From Undaria pinnatifida (taxonomy: Eukaryota; Sar; Phaeophyceae; Laminariales; Alariaceae), in NCBI GenBank assembly GCA_012845835.1, contig JABAKD010000021.1:12022795-12086794 (forward strand): a stretch of 64,000 nucleotides of DNA, given 5' to 3'. Both the position numbers and the translations under genes were made by a program. Shown here in pieces: positions 36,501 to 40,639 of this stretch; the stretch's first letter is position 1, and every line of letters begins with the position of its first letter. Below the pieces are notes generated by a model that worked only from the letters and a program-made list of their open reading frames with translations, had not been told where the DNA came from and did no database searches.

Positions 36501-39500
36501 CTGAACCACGGATGTCCGTGGAGCAAGGGAAAAATTAGAATGGGGGTGGTTTTACTCGGGTTATGATACTGCGGTAGACATTCCGAGCACAGTGTATTTC
36601 ACTTCCTGACCGTGTGCGACCCGACCTACCATCAAAGTAGCGTCCGTGATCTGAAACAGTGTGCCCGTTTCCGTTCTACTGGTAGACCACGTAAATCCAA
36701 AAAATCCGCATAAACGACAGAAGGGTCTCCATCCTTTTACCGTGGAAATTTCACAGAGAAGGTATTACCGAGCACGGGAGCGATCATTCTTGCTCGCTTC
36801 TGAATACGGCTCACCATCCAAGTACCGTCGGTGTTCCGGAAGGGCACTCCCGTTTCCGTCACGTTCATGAAGCCGCCCTCCATGGTACGAAACCGATCCG
36901 CCTCCTCGTCACTCCTCCCGTACATGAAGTCCAGGTCGATGAACGAGGTTGCGTAGTTCACAGGGTTTCTCGTCGTAGAGTTAGACTCGGTCGCGTTCGA
37001 TCGATCGAACGAAATGTCCTCCGAATTCTCCCCAAGGGGGCACCAGGCGTCGAACGATACGCCACCGTCGTCGCAAGGAATATCGAACGGTTCAGAGACG
37101 TTGTCGACAGTGAGGGATAGGTCGTACGTGATAAGCTGTCCCCAAGCAATGAACACCGCGCTTTTTGTTGACACTGTGGCCGTCGATGACAAAAAGACGT
37201 CGGTGGTGACCTCCCTGCGGGTAGGGTTCGACATCGAAAAGCAACTAGAAGCGTTAGCGTTTTTTTTCTCGTTTGGGCGAACACCTCAGAAACGTTGTCG
37301 CAATTGAATGACAGATATACAGTGATATACGCCCCCCAGGTCATAAGCACAGCCCCCTCTGGGGAGATGAACGTACATGATACTGACACGTTTGTTGGAA
37401 CTTGTCTACAAATAGGGCTCAAGATCGCAGCGGTAGCGACGGTCTCCCACGGTCATGATGCGGGGGGAGACGGTGGTGGTGTCGAAGTGGATGTAGAAAG
37501 GAAGGGGGAGGTAAGGAGCGGGATGCGGATGAAGATGATTTGACGTCCGTCATCACCTCTCTCTGGGGAATAGGCCGTTCGGAAGATGTATGTAGAGTTG
37601 TTCTACGGTAGCCCCCCCCCGACTTTTCTTGAACGAAATCGCCGATTTTGAAACCAACTCCCGGTCGTTTCTCCTGAAATGCGGTGTCCCCTGCCACCTC
37701 GATGGCATCGTCCGATATTCCTTTGCAACTAAGGGAGTACATGACGATATTTTGTTCGTAGTAGTATCTTTCCTCGTGTCGAGCAGCCATGAAACGTTCG
37801 TTGAACAAAATCAATGGTTTCGGGGGGGGCTATCGTAGAATCACTCTGTAGCAGGCGTTAGAGAGTGTTTCGTCGAAGAGAGCCGGTTAAAACAATTGTC
37901 GGAGGCGTACATAGCGAATTGTAGCAAGTGTTCCGCCGTCTCGACGCGAAAATATCACAGTTGCGGAGTGGGCAACAAATAAATGAGGCGACAGAGTGAG
38001 GATCCTCAGCCACAACCCTGGGAGAAATTGCATCAGAAGTGTAACAACCCCTCAGGTATCGTTCTTGTACTGAACATGTACCCAACAACACAACGCTGGA
38101 GCATTGGGTTTCGGGACAGCTTTCATGTATTCGTTATTCAACGAAGGTGAAGGAGGAGCGTTACTCCAGCGATTCGCCCCAAATCACCTGTTCTGTATCT
38201 CCGTCATATCCATTTTCAGCCGCATGGGCACCGTGATGATGGCTTGGTTACGAAGGGGGGGGGGAACTTTTGCGACTACTATTTCAGTGACCTTGGGCGA
38301 CCCGCGCCATAATTTACAGCGCTGCTTCATACGTCACAAGCGTTAGTTTCGTTTTTGTTTCGTTATATGCATCCGTTATTGCGTTATTATTTGTTTCCAG
38401 CCTCGCACCGGGCAAGGAACAGAGCCGTTTGAGCCTGCGGCCTAGCTCCCGTAGCGAAAATGGGCGTTTAATTCCTTGCCATTGCAAGGGTCCCGTACGG
38501 CATATCACCGGGCTTTTACCCTATCGAAAGGGAAAATCGCTGTTTCGACGTATCTGTACAGTTGGACTTGCCTTGCCGTCGGTCGGTCGTCCCCCGGCGG
38601 AGTGGAGACGCCGTCCGCATAGTCAGCGCCGGCCACCGCGCGCACCTGCCGGTGGTAGCGTAGAGTTAGGCGTCTACAAAAAATGCAAAAACGCACTGTC
38701 GTCGAGCTTTTATCACATTCGCACGGGTTGGCTGTTTTTTTTCAACAACCATGACCTCACCAGGCAGGGCAAGAAACTGATGCGAGTGATCTCTCGAAGT
38801 GTTGAACGCCCCAGAAGTTCCTACAAAATATCTTCCAAAATATCAGAGCAATGACGGCGCGGTAGAAAAATCGATCGATCGGAAGAAGTCGTAATCAGTC
38901 ACGTAAGACACTACTATGCTGCTGGCTGTCTGTGCCATATCCGCTAGATATCTCCACGGCATGTATGTGGGTTTGTGGGAGAAAGTGTAAAAGAGGCTGA
39001 CTAGGGAAATCCACGGGGTTTGGTGCGGCGCCGCCCACACAAAAACCGTTGATAGCATTTGTTCTCGGTGCAGAACCAAAAGCTGGTGATTGATTCGAGA
39101 CTTGCCTGTACTTGACATAATACGGCCCATGGACACATCACTTTCCCCCCTCTAGTAAGCTCATGTATGTGTCAAAAATCAGTGTATCCTCCGACACAAA
39201 CCAACTGCCTTTGCGGCGCGCACAAAAACAATGTTGTGGTTTTCCACAGACGTAAATCAACTGTCTTACATAAAAACCGCGGTCAAATAAACCCAAGCTG
39301 TTACGGTACAGACGCACAACATTCCTAGACACGCGGAAAAACACGCGCTACGACAAAAATCTTGGCTCAAGAGGCAAACCAATCTTCTTAAAAGCGCGTA
39401 CAATCAAAACCTTTATCTTCGCAGGTAAAACAACACTCTTAGGTGCAAACGCGTCCCTGGTGGGTCTTTCGCGGCGCGCGTTCACCCGAAACCTGCCCGC

Positions 39501-40631
39501 CTGTATGTCGATATTTTTGTCCAAATGCCAACTAACTCAGTCAGCAACAATCTACAACACCCACACGAGCACGGCCTACACTTCCAATGTTTTGGTATGG
39601 GTGAACATGTTTTAACGGTCTCTGGACTACGAACAAACTACTCAAGGTCTTCAGAGGGAAATCAATGACGATGAAACCGACCATCTGCACACACATGCTA
39701 CGCCGTAACTTGCACCTTACGTTTCTTCAAAACTCCCCTTGACGATATCTCTACCATTCCTGTGCGTTGTCTGAAGGTGCAACCCGGTGCCCGAACGCGT
39801 GCCATGCCCGGCTATCAAAAAGAAAAAAAAAAAACACTCCATACAGCCAATCGTGATATTTAAGACGATAGTTTGTCAAGGAGGCCCCGCTATTCGGAAA
39901 GTGCTATCGCCAAAAAGGGGTATACCTTCATGCCTCCTTCGTAGGATGCGTCTGCAGCGTGTACCACTCACTGTCATCGTGGTGTGATGTTTCCACGAAG
40001 CTTTGTACGATGGAGCGGTAAGGCACGGGCGTATAACATTGATGCTACCGGTATGTCTGTCGCCGTGTGAGAAGACTACACATGGCATCGTGCTTGTTAT
40101 TTTCAGTCCCGAACGCGTTAAGAAGCTCTGTACTGATTTTTGACAAACACCAAGGATGCAGCCCTTCTAACAGTCTTACTCCGTCTTCCTAGCCATGTAG
40201 CCAACACTGTTCTACAAAAACATTCCCACTATGTCTCCGTAAACATGAGCAAACTTTGGTCATTAATACAACAATAAATTGTTAGTTATACTCGCGGACA
40301 GAGCGGTATCTCCCAGCGATATTGGGCAGAGTGTCCTCAGTTCGAAATATCAACCATCACGTCACACGTTTTCTGCCGAAACTAACAGCTACCCTTCCCC
40401 TATCGGAGCACGACTCGTCGGTACATCGGTACGTGCCACGGCCCTTTTCCGACCGCCCAGCACCTGTGTGATCCTGGTGGATCCCCACGATGGATTCGCG
40501 ATGTTATTTCCGATTCCGCTGAAATTCCGCGGGACGAATTCAAGGAGATCCCCCGTTGCAGTCTGCTCAAAAGAAAGCAAGATTGCTGCACAGACGAACA
40601 ACCACTTTGCGCTTGCGCTTGCATCCGCCAT
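3408..40631 (-). CDS. Peroxidase-like/DOMON/cytochrome b561/cytochrome b5/b5-reductase fusion protein (24 exons)
   Basis: Predicted five-module membrane redox protein of about 1,720 residues. Exons in transcript order: 40464-40631, 38572-38645, 36815-37214, 36138-36230, 34454-35287, 33662-34078, 32532-32729, 31664-31867, 30113-30333, 27597-27852, 25208-25342, 24047-24298, 23440-23628, 21808-22155, 16785-16961, 15385-15441, 14320-14538, 14012-14126, 13226-13262, 12658-12754, 5908-6183, 5621-5692, 4680-4907, 3408-3503. Every junction keeps frame. Approximate residues: signal peptide 1-27, peroxidase-like 28-662, DOMON 663-840, b561 about 845-1030, b5 about 1075-1180, acidic linker to about 1263, FAD/NAD(P) reductase 1264-1720. 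Five membrane helices after a secreted N-terminus put b5 and reductase in the cytosol. Expected role, inferred: carry electrons from NAD(P)H across a membrane to an outside acceptor. The weakest exons are 4, 21 and 22. A short peroxidase exon between exons 3 and 4, and one near 33.1-33.3 kb, may be missing. Confidence 0.85.
4680..4907 (-). CDS. Exon 23: NAD(P) domain with an acidic loop
   Basis: Residues 1614-1689. The acceptor is TTATTAAAG and the donor CAG|GTGACT, phase 0 at both ends. RVHGKVTRDVLDNVFG matches G-[HRK]-V-[TN]-x-x-[VML]-[LI]-x-x-x-[FL] of b5 reductases. About 55 residues of Gly/Glu/Ala-rich sequence follow before the C-terminal strand in exon 24, longer than the family's usual loop. 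Confidence 0.85.
5621..5692 (-). CDS. Exon 22: reductase strand with conserved Trp-x-Gly
   Basis: Residues 1590-1613. It lies between GCGCTGAG and GAT|GTAACC, phase 0 at both ends. AESFVLKCHVNRDWFGPNY fits the strand F-x-[LV]-x-x-x-[VL]-x-x-x-W-x-G, which in cytochrome b5 reductases precedes the G-[HR]-[VI] segment found at the start of exon 23. Its acceptor has a poor pyrimidine tract, so it is a candidate. Confidence 0.58.
5908..6183 (-). CDS. Exon 21: candidate low-complexity insert in the NAD(P) domain
   Basis: Residues 1498-1589. The donor CAG|GTGCGA is good and in phase; the start after GGGCGGCCAG is the only in-phase acceptor seen and is uncertain. It is Ser/Asn/Arg-rich at first, then reads EDRPLDEAALGESLTAAPDV. 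A CAG repeat in the middle is poly-Asn/Ser in this frame and poly-Gln in another. The other frame (ITLEKEPEW) is also attractive but cannot be joined in phase. Confidence 0.42.
6804..7080. mobile_element. MITE family B copy 1
   Basis: Termini are GACGCGTGCTACGACAGAGG and, inverted, GACGCAGGCTATGACAAAGG. The interior has the family marks: CAATTTGGGAGCT, AGACCTCTCCCAAAA and TTTTGGGGTTAAGGAGCCCC. It lies in intron 20. Confidence 0.75.
7599..7866. mobile_element. MITE family B copy 2
   Basis: Termini are GGACGCGTTCTACGATAGAGG and, inverted, GGACGCGTGCGACGCTAGAGG. It carries the interior CTCAATTTGGGAGCTTGAGA and GGTTAAGGATCCCCGTCATT. It is in the same intron and orientation as copy 1. Confidence 0.75.
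9950..10320 (+). repeat. 230-bp dispersed repeat, two tandem copies
   Basis: A short copy (9950-10045) and a longer one (10105-10320) share CGGTTCTTGGAAGGATGC. The second continues CCGAACACCTCACGG and CCATGGTCATACGATTACGG like the 29-kb copy. They lie in intron 20. Confidence 0.6.
10572..10752 (+). repeat. Family C dispersed repeat, intronic copy
   Basis: It reads TGAGATCGAATATGTTGTCG, AAACTCATCTTTGCAAGCTG, TGTGTGATACTCCGATCG and GGCGACTCCCCTTGCAACTA, the family C core that is abundant beyond 43 kb. It ends near the GTCAACAGGGTGATGTT motif. It is the only clear copy inside the large gene. Confidence 0.75.
12658..12754 (-). CDS. Exon 20: NAD(P)-binding domain, second strand
   Basis: Residues 1465-1497. 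The acceptor is GATGAAAGCAG, preceded by a CT-rich tract; the donor is AAG|GTGACA. It reads DDPRRSRSRLALVWQCASDA, then ELCGAHEIAKLK. This corresponds to the reductase segment in which a strand is followed by DI-[LF]-x-[RE]-x-EL-x-x-[LI]. A nearer acceptor (GGTCAAG) would shorten it by 6 residues in the same frame. Confidence 0.83.
13226..13262 (-). CDS. Exon 19: 37-base micro-exon after GTGINP
   Basis: Residues 1453-1464. It starts TG after GAAACCAG, completing ATG, and reads MVQQIGLYLALP, then half of the Arg codon before AG|GTATGA (phase 2). GTGINPMVQQIG is the canonical continuation (GTGI-x-PM-x-Q-[LI]-[IL]). The fit of motif and both split codons makes chance unlikely despite the small size. 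Confidence 0.82.
14012..14126 (-). CDS. Exon 18: GP motif and NAD(P)-binding GTGIxP
   Basis: Residues 1415-1452 plus one base. The acceptor is GTGCCTCAG. AVQLQGPFFVKELVPPPAY then RNVVMIAAGTGINP is a strong cytochrome b5 reductase/ferredoxin reductase signature: V-x-[GV]-GP-x-G-x-F followed by the nucleotide-binding [VM]-M-[IV]-A-[GA]-GTGI-[TSN]-P. It leaves at A|GTTCGT in phase 1, so the first base of the next codon (ATG, Met) is carried here. Confidence 0.9.
14320..14538 (-). CDS. Exon 17: FAD-binding motif and second barrel half
   Basis: Residues 1342-1414. It begins GVVQRSYNAFA after CGAACAAG. RSYN stands where the family has R-x-Y-[ST], the FAD-contacting motif. It ends LCVELRIRLHHDGMMSRLLE, then RLAS|GTGAGT, matching the strand F-x-[LV]-x-[VI]-[RK]-x-[YL]-x-x-G-x-[MV]-S-x-x-L. 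The middle 30 residues are longer than usual. A GTGAGA after NAFA offers an alternative donor, but staying open keeps the frame. Confidence 0.85.
15385..15441 (-). CDS. Exon 16: FAD-binding strand (57-base exon)
   Basis: Residues 1323-1341 (VEAMAGVCHVNMRAQDPTK). The acceptor is GCGTGACAG and the donor AAG|GTAATC, phase 0 at both ends. It fills the expected G-x-H-V-x-[LVM]-x-A strand of the b5-reductase FAD barrel between exon 15 and the RSYN motif of exon 17. It is accepted on motif, both splice signals and phase despite its size. Confidence 0.75.
15711..16212. mobile_element. MITE family B copies 3 and 4 (head-to-tail)
   Basis: A complete copy at 15711-15974 (GACGCGTTCTACC ... TTTGTCGTAGC) is followed directly by a second, less complete one ending TTTGTCGTAGCGCATGCC near 16212. 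The second keeps GATTTTGGGTTAAGGAGCGCC and an A-run in place of the left interior. It lies in intron 15. Confidence 0.6.
16785..16961 (-). CDS. Exon 15: start of the FAD-binding domain
   Basis: Residues 1264-1322. The acceptor is GATCTCTCAG and the donor CTG|GTGAGA, phase 0. The last third, RPVYRYIFSCPGEAQAL, matches the opening strand of cytochrome b5 reductase (T-[RK]-x-[FY]-R-F-x-L-P-x-x-x-Q-x-L). The first two thirds (HTWSGRHLLEMFH, then a Ser/Pro run) are unassigned and may be linker. It follows a 4.8-kb intron, which could hide a further exon. Confidence 0.75.
16962..21807 (-). other. Intron 14 (4.8 kb)
   Basis: It contains the 230-bp repeat at 17975-18200, an AT microsatellite at 19893-19911 and otherwise unassigned sequence. 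An in-phase exon could be hidden here, as the start of exon 15 is only partly explained by the reductase family. Confidence 0.5.
17975..18200 (-). repeat. 230-bp dispersed repeat, copy with open frame
   Basis: It shares GATGAACTG, TCGGCACCTTGTGC and a distal CTATGGTTTGACGACTACGG block with the copy at 29030-29280, and with two plus-strand copies near 10 kb. The minus strand here is open for about 70 codons (HKVPMGVSQNVHNQIQFILN), but the other copies are broken. No in-phase splice context ties it to the large gene. Confidence 0.6.
21808..22155 (-). CDS. Exon 14: end of cytochrome b5 and acidic linker
   Basis: Residues 1148-1263. The acceptor is ATACCCCAG and the donor CTG|GTAAGA, phase 0. 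HPSVGHSDSQEALKIARTLV, then VGYIEEED, supplies the second axial His (GHS) and the closing helix and G-[YK]-[IL] of cytochrome b5. The remaining ~75 residues are strongly Glu/Asp-rich with prolines and look like a flexible linker to the reductase. The frame stays open past the donor to a stop near 21755. Confidence 0.88.
23005..23090 (-). repeat. Exon-13 echo 1 (3' end of the cytochrome b5 exon)
   Basis: In intron 13. On the minus strand it reads SVEHVMAFSRHVHGE, matching SVGHAMSFSPHIHPE at the end of exon 13, with similarity running a few bases past the donor site. A G-run interrupts the upstream part. Confidence 0.75.
23271..23325 (-). repeat. Exon-13 echo 2 (weaker)
   Basis: On the minus strand it reads SHHMLGHGLSAGTP, resembling THELLGESLSVGHA of exon 13. 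It is shorter and more decayed than echo 1. A further faint copy may lie at 22862-22925. Confidence 0.5.
23440..23628 (-). CDS. Exon 13: cytochrome b5 core with HPGG
   Basis: Residues 1085-1147. The acceptor is CCACGCAAG and the donor GAG|GTAGGA, phase 0. SWVVVDGAILDVTNF is followed by SQRHPGGTRLIQNAVGTDVT. The HPGG His is the first axial haem ligand of cytochrome b5, and GTDVT the next conserved turn. The tail HAMSFSPHIHPE extends the loop before the second ligand, which sits in exon 14. Several decayed copies of the 3' part lie downstream. Confidence 0.92.
24047..24298 (-). CDS. Exon 12: b561 membrane segment 5 and start of cytochrome b5
   Basis: Residues 1001-1084. The acceptor is CCGGTGCAG and the donor AAG|GTGGGT, phase 0. 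HYLFPVWLAAILIAAVYLES is a clear membrane helix followed by Arg/Lys, the expected cytosolic side. The end, YTVMEFNDK, is the first strand of the cytochrome b5 fold (Y-[ST]-x-x-E-[VF]). A degenerate copy of the first ~75 bases, including the acceptor, lies about 215 bases upstream in transcript direction. Confidence 0.87.
24440..24515 (-). repeat. Exon-12 echo (acceptor and 5' part)
   Basis: On the minus strand it reads LVQLGSFGTIEQYVFGVWIA, matching PVQLGSFSTTKHYLFPVWLA at the start of exon 12. The CAG acceptor position is included. It diverges after the membrane-helix start and is followed by a stop. Confidence 0.8.
25208..25342 (-). CDS. Exon 11: b561 membrane segment 4
   Basis: Residues 956-1000. 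The acceptor is CTCCTACAG and the donor CAT|GTGAGT, phase 0. It reads CNKHFHIWSGRFAYLAGVVQ, then CYRGLELVSD. This is the family's H-x-x-x-G-R helix with the fourth haem-ligand His, followed by the Gly-Leu turn. It joins directly to exon 10 in phase, so no exon is needed in the 2.3-kb intron between them. Confidence 0.9.
25861..26116. mobile_element. MITE family B copy 5 (inverted)
   Basis: Termini are CACGTGCTACGATAGCGGTC and TTTGTCGTAGCGCGTG. The interior reads in the opposite sense to copy 6, which lies about 85 bp away. It is in intron 10. Confidence 0.65.
26201..26452. mobile_element. MITE family B copy 6
   Basis: Termini are GACGCGTGCTACGACTGAGG and, inverted, GGACGCGTGCTACAACAGAGG, with the family interior (CCAAGGCCTCTCCCAAAATC). 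It forms a diverging pair with copy 5. Confidence 0.75.
27393..27472 (+). repeat. (TGATGG)n microsatellite
   Basis: GATGATGGT hexamer-type array in intron 10, with a few interruptions. Translated on minus it gives a poly-His run, which is an artefact. Confidence 0.9.
27597..27852 (-). CDS. Exon 10: b561 membrane segments 2 and 3
   Basis: Residues 870-955. It starts after GGTGAAG with one base that completes the split Arg, giving IYFIRYRKGD across the junction. This is the expected exit from helix 1. WYEMHQEIMIVTAEAVLPLG is helix 2 with haem-ligand His. HAHWGYYMIAAVAAQVFTGW is helix 3 with its His and the family Q-x-x-x-G. It ends FSFLHR|GTAAGG. A second reading frame of this block gives no recognisable product. 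Confidence 0.92.
29030..29280 (-). repeat. 230-bp dispersed repeat, copy 2
   Basis: It matches 17975-18200 in the same orientation and 10105-10320 in the opposite one, including GGAAGGATGCAG, the GAACACCTCACGGCG block and CTATGGTCATAC. It is not coding. Confidence 0.6.
29735..29996. mobile_element. MITE family B copy 7 (inverted)
   Basis: Termini are GGACGCATGCTACGGTGGAGG and, inverted, GACGCGTGCTACGATAGAGT. The interior GACGGGGCTCCTTAACCCAA is the reverse complement of copies 1 and 2. It lies in intron 9 just downstream of an AT microsatellite. Confidence 0.7.
30113..30333 (-). CDS. Exon 9: end of DOMON and first b561 membrane segment
   Basis: Residues 797-870. The acceptor is CGTCATAG and the donor ATAAG|GTGTGG (phase 2). 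The first part (TLVIYSYREGAG, then HPNGNRGASTVNF) is the last DOMON strand with the usual I-x-A-x-G...H...RG motif region. The second part, SLHGALMLFAWLILAPIGI, is the hallmark start of DOMON-linked cytochrome b561 (HG-x-[LI]-M-x-x-[AG]-W-x-x-x-x-P-[IL]-G). Its His is the first of four expected haem ligands. Confidence 0.92.
31425..31655 (+). repeat. AAGAAC-rich imperfect repeat
   Basis: Purine-rich AAGAAC/GAGAGC repeats. On the gene's strand this is a long TTCTTG pyrimidine tract starting right after the exon 8 donor. It could act in splicing or be simple-sequence drift. Confidence 0.65.
31664..31867 (-). CDS. Exon 8: DOMON domain, middle
   Basis: Residues 729-796. The acceptor is TTGGGCAG and the donor GAG|GTGCGT, phase 0. 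It begins DYVVCEVISATEGEC and contains DDWTSITFLRDLSSLDDEDY. The core TFLRDLSSLDDEDY fits the DOMON pattern (T-[LI]-x-F-x-R-x-L-x-[TS]-x-D-x-x-D). The intron just after it is very rich in TTCTTG units on the coding strand, which appear as AAGAAC repeats on the plus strand. Confidence 0.85.
32532..32729 (-). CDS. Exon 7: DOMON domain, first half
   Basis: Residues 663-728. The acceptor is CATGTCAG and the donor GAG|GTCGAT, phase 0 at both ends. It reads DIMSITLKAKDIGAAGMLGI, GWGG, TAQVGEVILMHASN, then VPRLQDARLR. The pattern of a beta strand, a Gly-rich turn with GIG(W/F), a hydrophobic strand and a v-x-D segment is that of DOMON, a secreted haem- or sugar-binding beta-sandwich often placed before cytochrome b561. 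The donor is weaker than those of most other exons, so the 3' boundary is less sure. Confidence 0.7.
33080..33310 (-). other. Possible extra exon between peroxidase and DOMON
   Basis: On the minus strand this block is open in more than one frame. One frame starts near MWTILYYFTSATLAADRC; a second (phase 0 after GATGTCAG) starts PNGVHVDHPLLFHLGH. Neither gives a convincing acceptor plus donor in the required phase, and I recognise no family. It may encode the start of the DOMON domain, or nothing. Confidence 0.25.
33662..34078 (-). CDS. Exon 6: peroxidase C-terminal part
   Basis: Residues 524-662. The acceptor is GACTCCAG and the donor GAG|GTGAGT, phase 0 at both ends. It reads AYGLTAAADFADI, then LISDAYGGDIENVDAITG (family L-x-x-LYG-x-x-D-x-[ID]-D), ALAED, LFRTIAGDRMYHYHG (family F-x-x-[LI]-x-x-GDRF-[YW]-[YF]) and a closing Asn/Thr-rich stretch. 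Two cysteines near the end (VCASDC) could form a disulphide. This completes the peroxidase-like domain. Confidence 0.9.
34454..35287 (-). CDS. Exon 5: peroxidase helices with a large polar insertion
   Basis: Residues 246-523. It starts after CCTTTCAG with DVYQACRGWTIAIFQHM, matching the family's LF-x-x-AR-x-x-x-x-x-x-IQ-x-I helix. Roughly residues 36-157 of the exon are a Ser/Thr/Gly/Arg-rich insertion that looks disordered. After it, YDLSDYDNTVNPAADVF occupies the place of the segment leading to the proximal RFGHS motif, but no such His is present. The exon ends with VDAVQRGRDHGLPTYNSVRE, a near-perfect family signature ([IL]QRGRDHGLP-x-YN), then GAG|GTGAGT. Confidence 0.9.
36138..36230 (-). 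CDS. Exon 4: candidate peroxidase segment
   Basis: Residues 215-245. It sits between CTTTCAG and CGG|GTATCT and is phase 0 at both ends. It contains CEQEHVDDLAFLDGW, which falls where the family has the REHN motif followed by a Trp. The catalytic Arg would be Gln here. Another frame of the same segment reads RGVNKSMLTTSLFW, which resembles the preceding NEN-x-x-LT motif, so this exon's boundaries or frame could be wrong. The family's GD-x-R-x-NE segment is otherwise missing between exons 3 and 4. Confidence 0.5.
36622..36680 (-). repeat. Exon-3 echo 3 (exon 3' end and donor)
   Basis: In intron 3. On the minus strand it reads TETGTLFQITDATLM followed by GTAGGT, matching TETGVPFRNTDGTWM|GTGAGC at the end of exon 3. 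It keeps a donor-like GT at the homologous position. Confidence 0.75.
36815..37214 (-). CDS. Exon 3: peroxidase core, distal-haem region with altered residues
   Basis: Residues 81-214. The acceptor is ACCCGCAG and the donor ATG|GTGAGC. It contains FIAWGQLITYDLSLT, which aligns with the family signature WGQ-[FL]-[IL]-D-H-D. The Asp and the distal haem His are replaced by Thr and Tyr. Downstream come EPFDIPCDD, NYATSFIDLDFMYG (family N-x-x-T-S-x-I-D-x-S-x-[VI]-YG) and FRTMEGG (family LR-x-x-x-GG). The domain identity is clear, while peroxidase activity is doubtful. Partial degenerate copies of this exon lie on both sides. Confidence 0.9.
37279..37410 (-). repeat. Exon-3 echo 1 (degenerate copy of the exon 5' part)
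   Basis: In intron 2, just upstream of exon 3 in transcript direction. On the minus strand it reads AVLMTWGAYITVYLSFNCDN, then VSEVF, co-linear with AVFIAWGQLITYDLSLTVDN, VSEPF of exon 3. The nucleotide alignment is nearly gap-free. The downstream frame breaks, so it is not a usable exon. Confidence 0.8.
37528..37582 (-). repeat. Exon-3 echo 2 (acceptor and first codons)
   Basis: On the minus strand it reads PIPQREVMTDVKSSS, matching the acceptor region and start of exon 3 (PTRREVTTDVFLSS when the intron is read through). It lies further up intron 2, beside a MITE at 37595-37846. It decays after about 50 bases. Confidence 0.65.
37595..37846. mobile_element. MITE family A copy 2, with TGTA target duplication
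   Basis: About 252 bp with termini GAGTTGTTCTACGGTAGCCC and, inverted, GAGTGATTCTACGATAGCCC. It is flanked on both sides by TGTA, a likely target-site duplication. It is inserted in intron 2 of the large gene, right beside an exon-3 echo. Confidence 0.75.
38570..38571 (-). promoter_or_regulatory. Non-canonical GC splice donor (intron 2)
   Basis: The donor reads AAG|GCAAGT. It matches the strict consensus seen at GC-AG introns, which need strong flanking complementarity to U1. It is the only exit that rejoins the peroxidase motif in exon 3 in frame. Confidence 0.75.
38572..38645 (-). CDS. Exon 2: peroxidase segment, ends at a GC donor
   Basis: Residues 57-80. It begins after GGCAG and reads VRAVAGADYADGVSTPPG then DDRPTA. 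This matches the ADYADG...RP-x-x-R stretch that follows the N-terminal WGS motif in the peroxidase family. The only in-frame exit is AAG|GCAAGT, a textbook GC-AG intron donor. Joining it to exon 3 rebuilds an Arg codon and gives PTAREVTTDVF, the normal family continuation. There is no GT donor nearby in the right phase. Confidence 0.85.
39762..39956. mobile_element. MITE family B copy 8, truncated
   Basis: The right part is clear (GGAGGCCCCGCTATTCGGAA then GGGGTATACCTTCATGCC). The left end is internally deleted and includes an A-run. It lies in intron 1. Confidence 0.45.
40464..40631 (-). CDS. Exon 1: start codon, signal peptide, peroxidase N-terminus
   Basis: Residues 1-56. The chosen ATG has A at -3 and G at +4. 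It is followed by a hydrophobic stretch (WLFVCAAILLS) typical of a signal peptide, then RNFSGIGNNIANPSWGS, the usual opening of animal-type haem peroxidases (x-DG-x-GNN-x-x-NP-x-WG). An in-frame ATG lies 31 codons upstream at 40724, but it would bury the signal peptide. The exon ends ACACAG|GTGCTG in phase 0. Confidence 0.85.
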
Positions 40632-40639
40632 CTTCGCCC

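Noticed and set aside
3408-40631. Calling the large gene a NOX or DUOX
   Set aside because: No ferric-reductase six-helix domain with paired haem His and no EF-hands were seen. The membrane part is cytochrome b561 and the flavin module is of the b5-reductase type.
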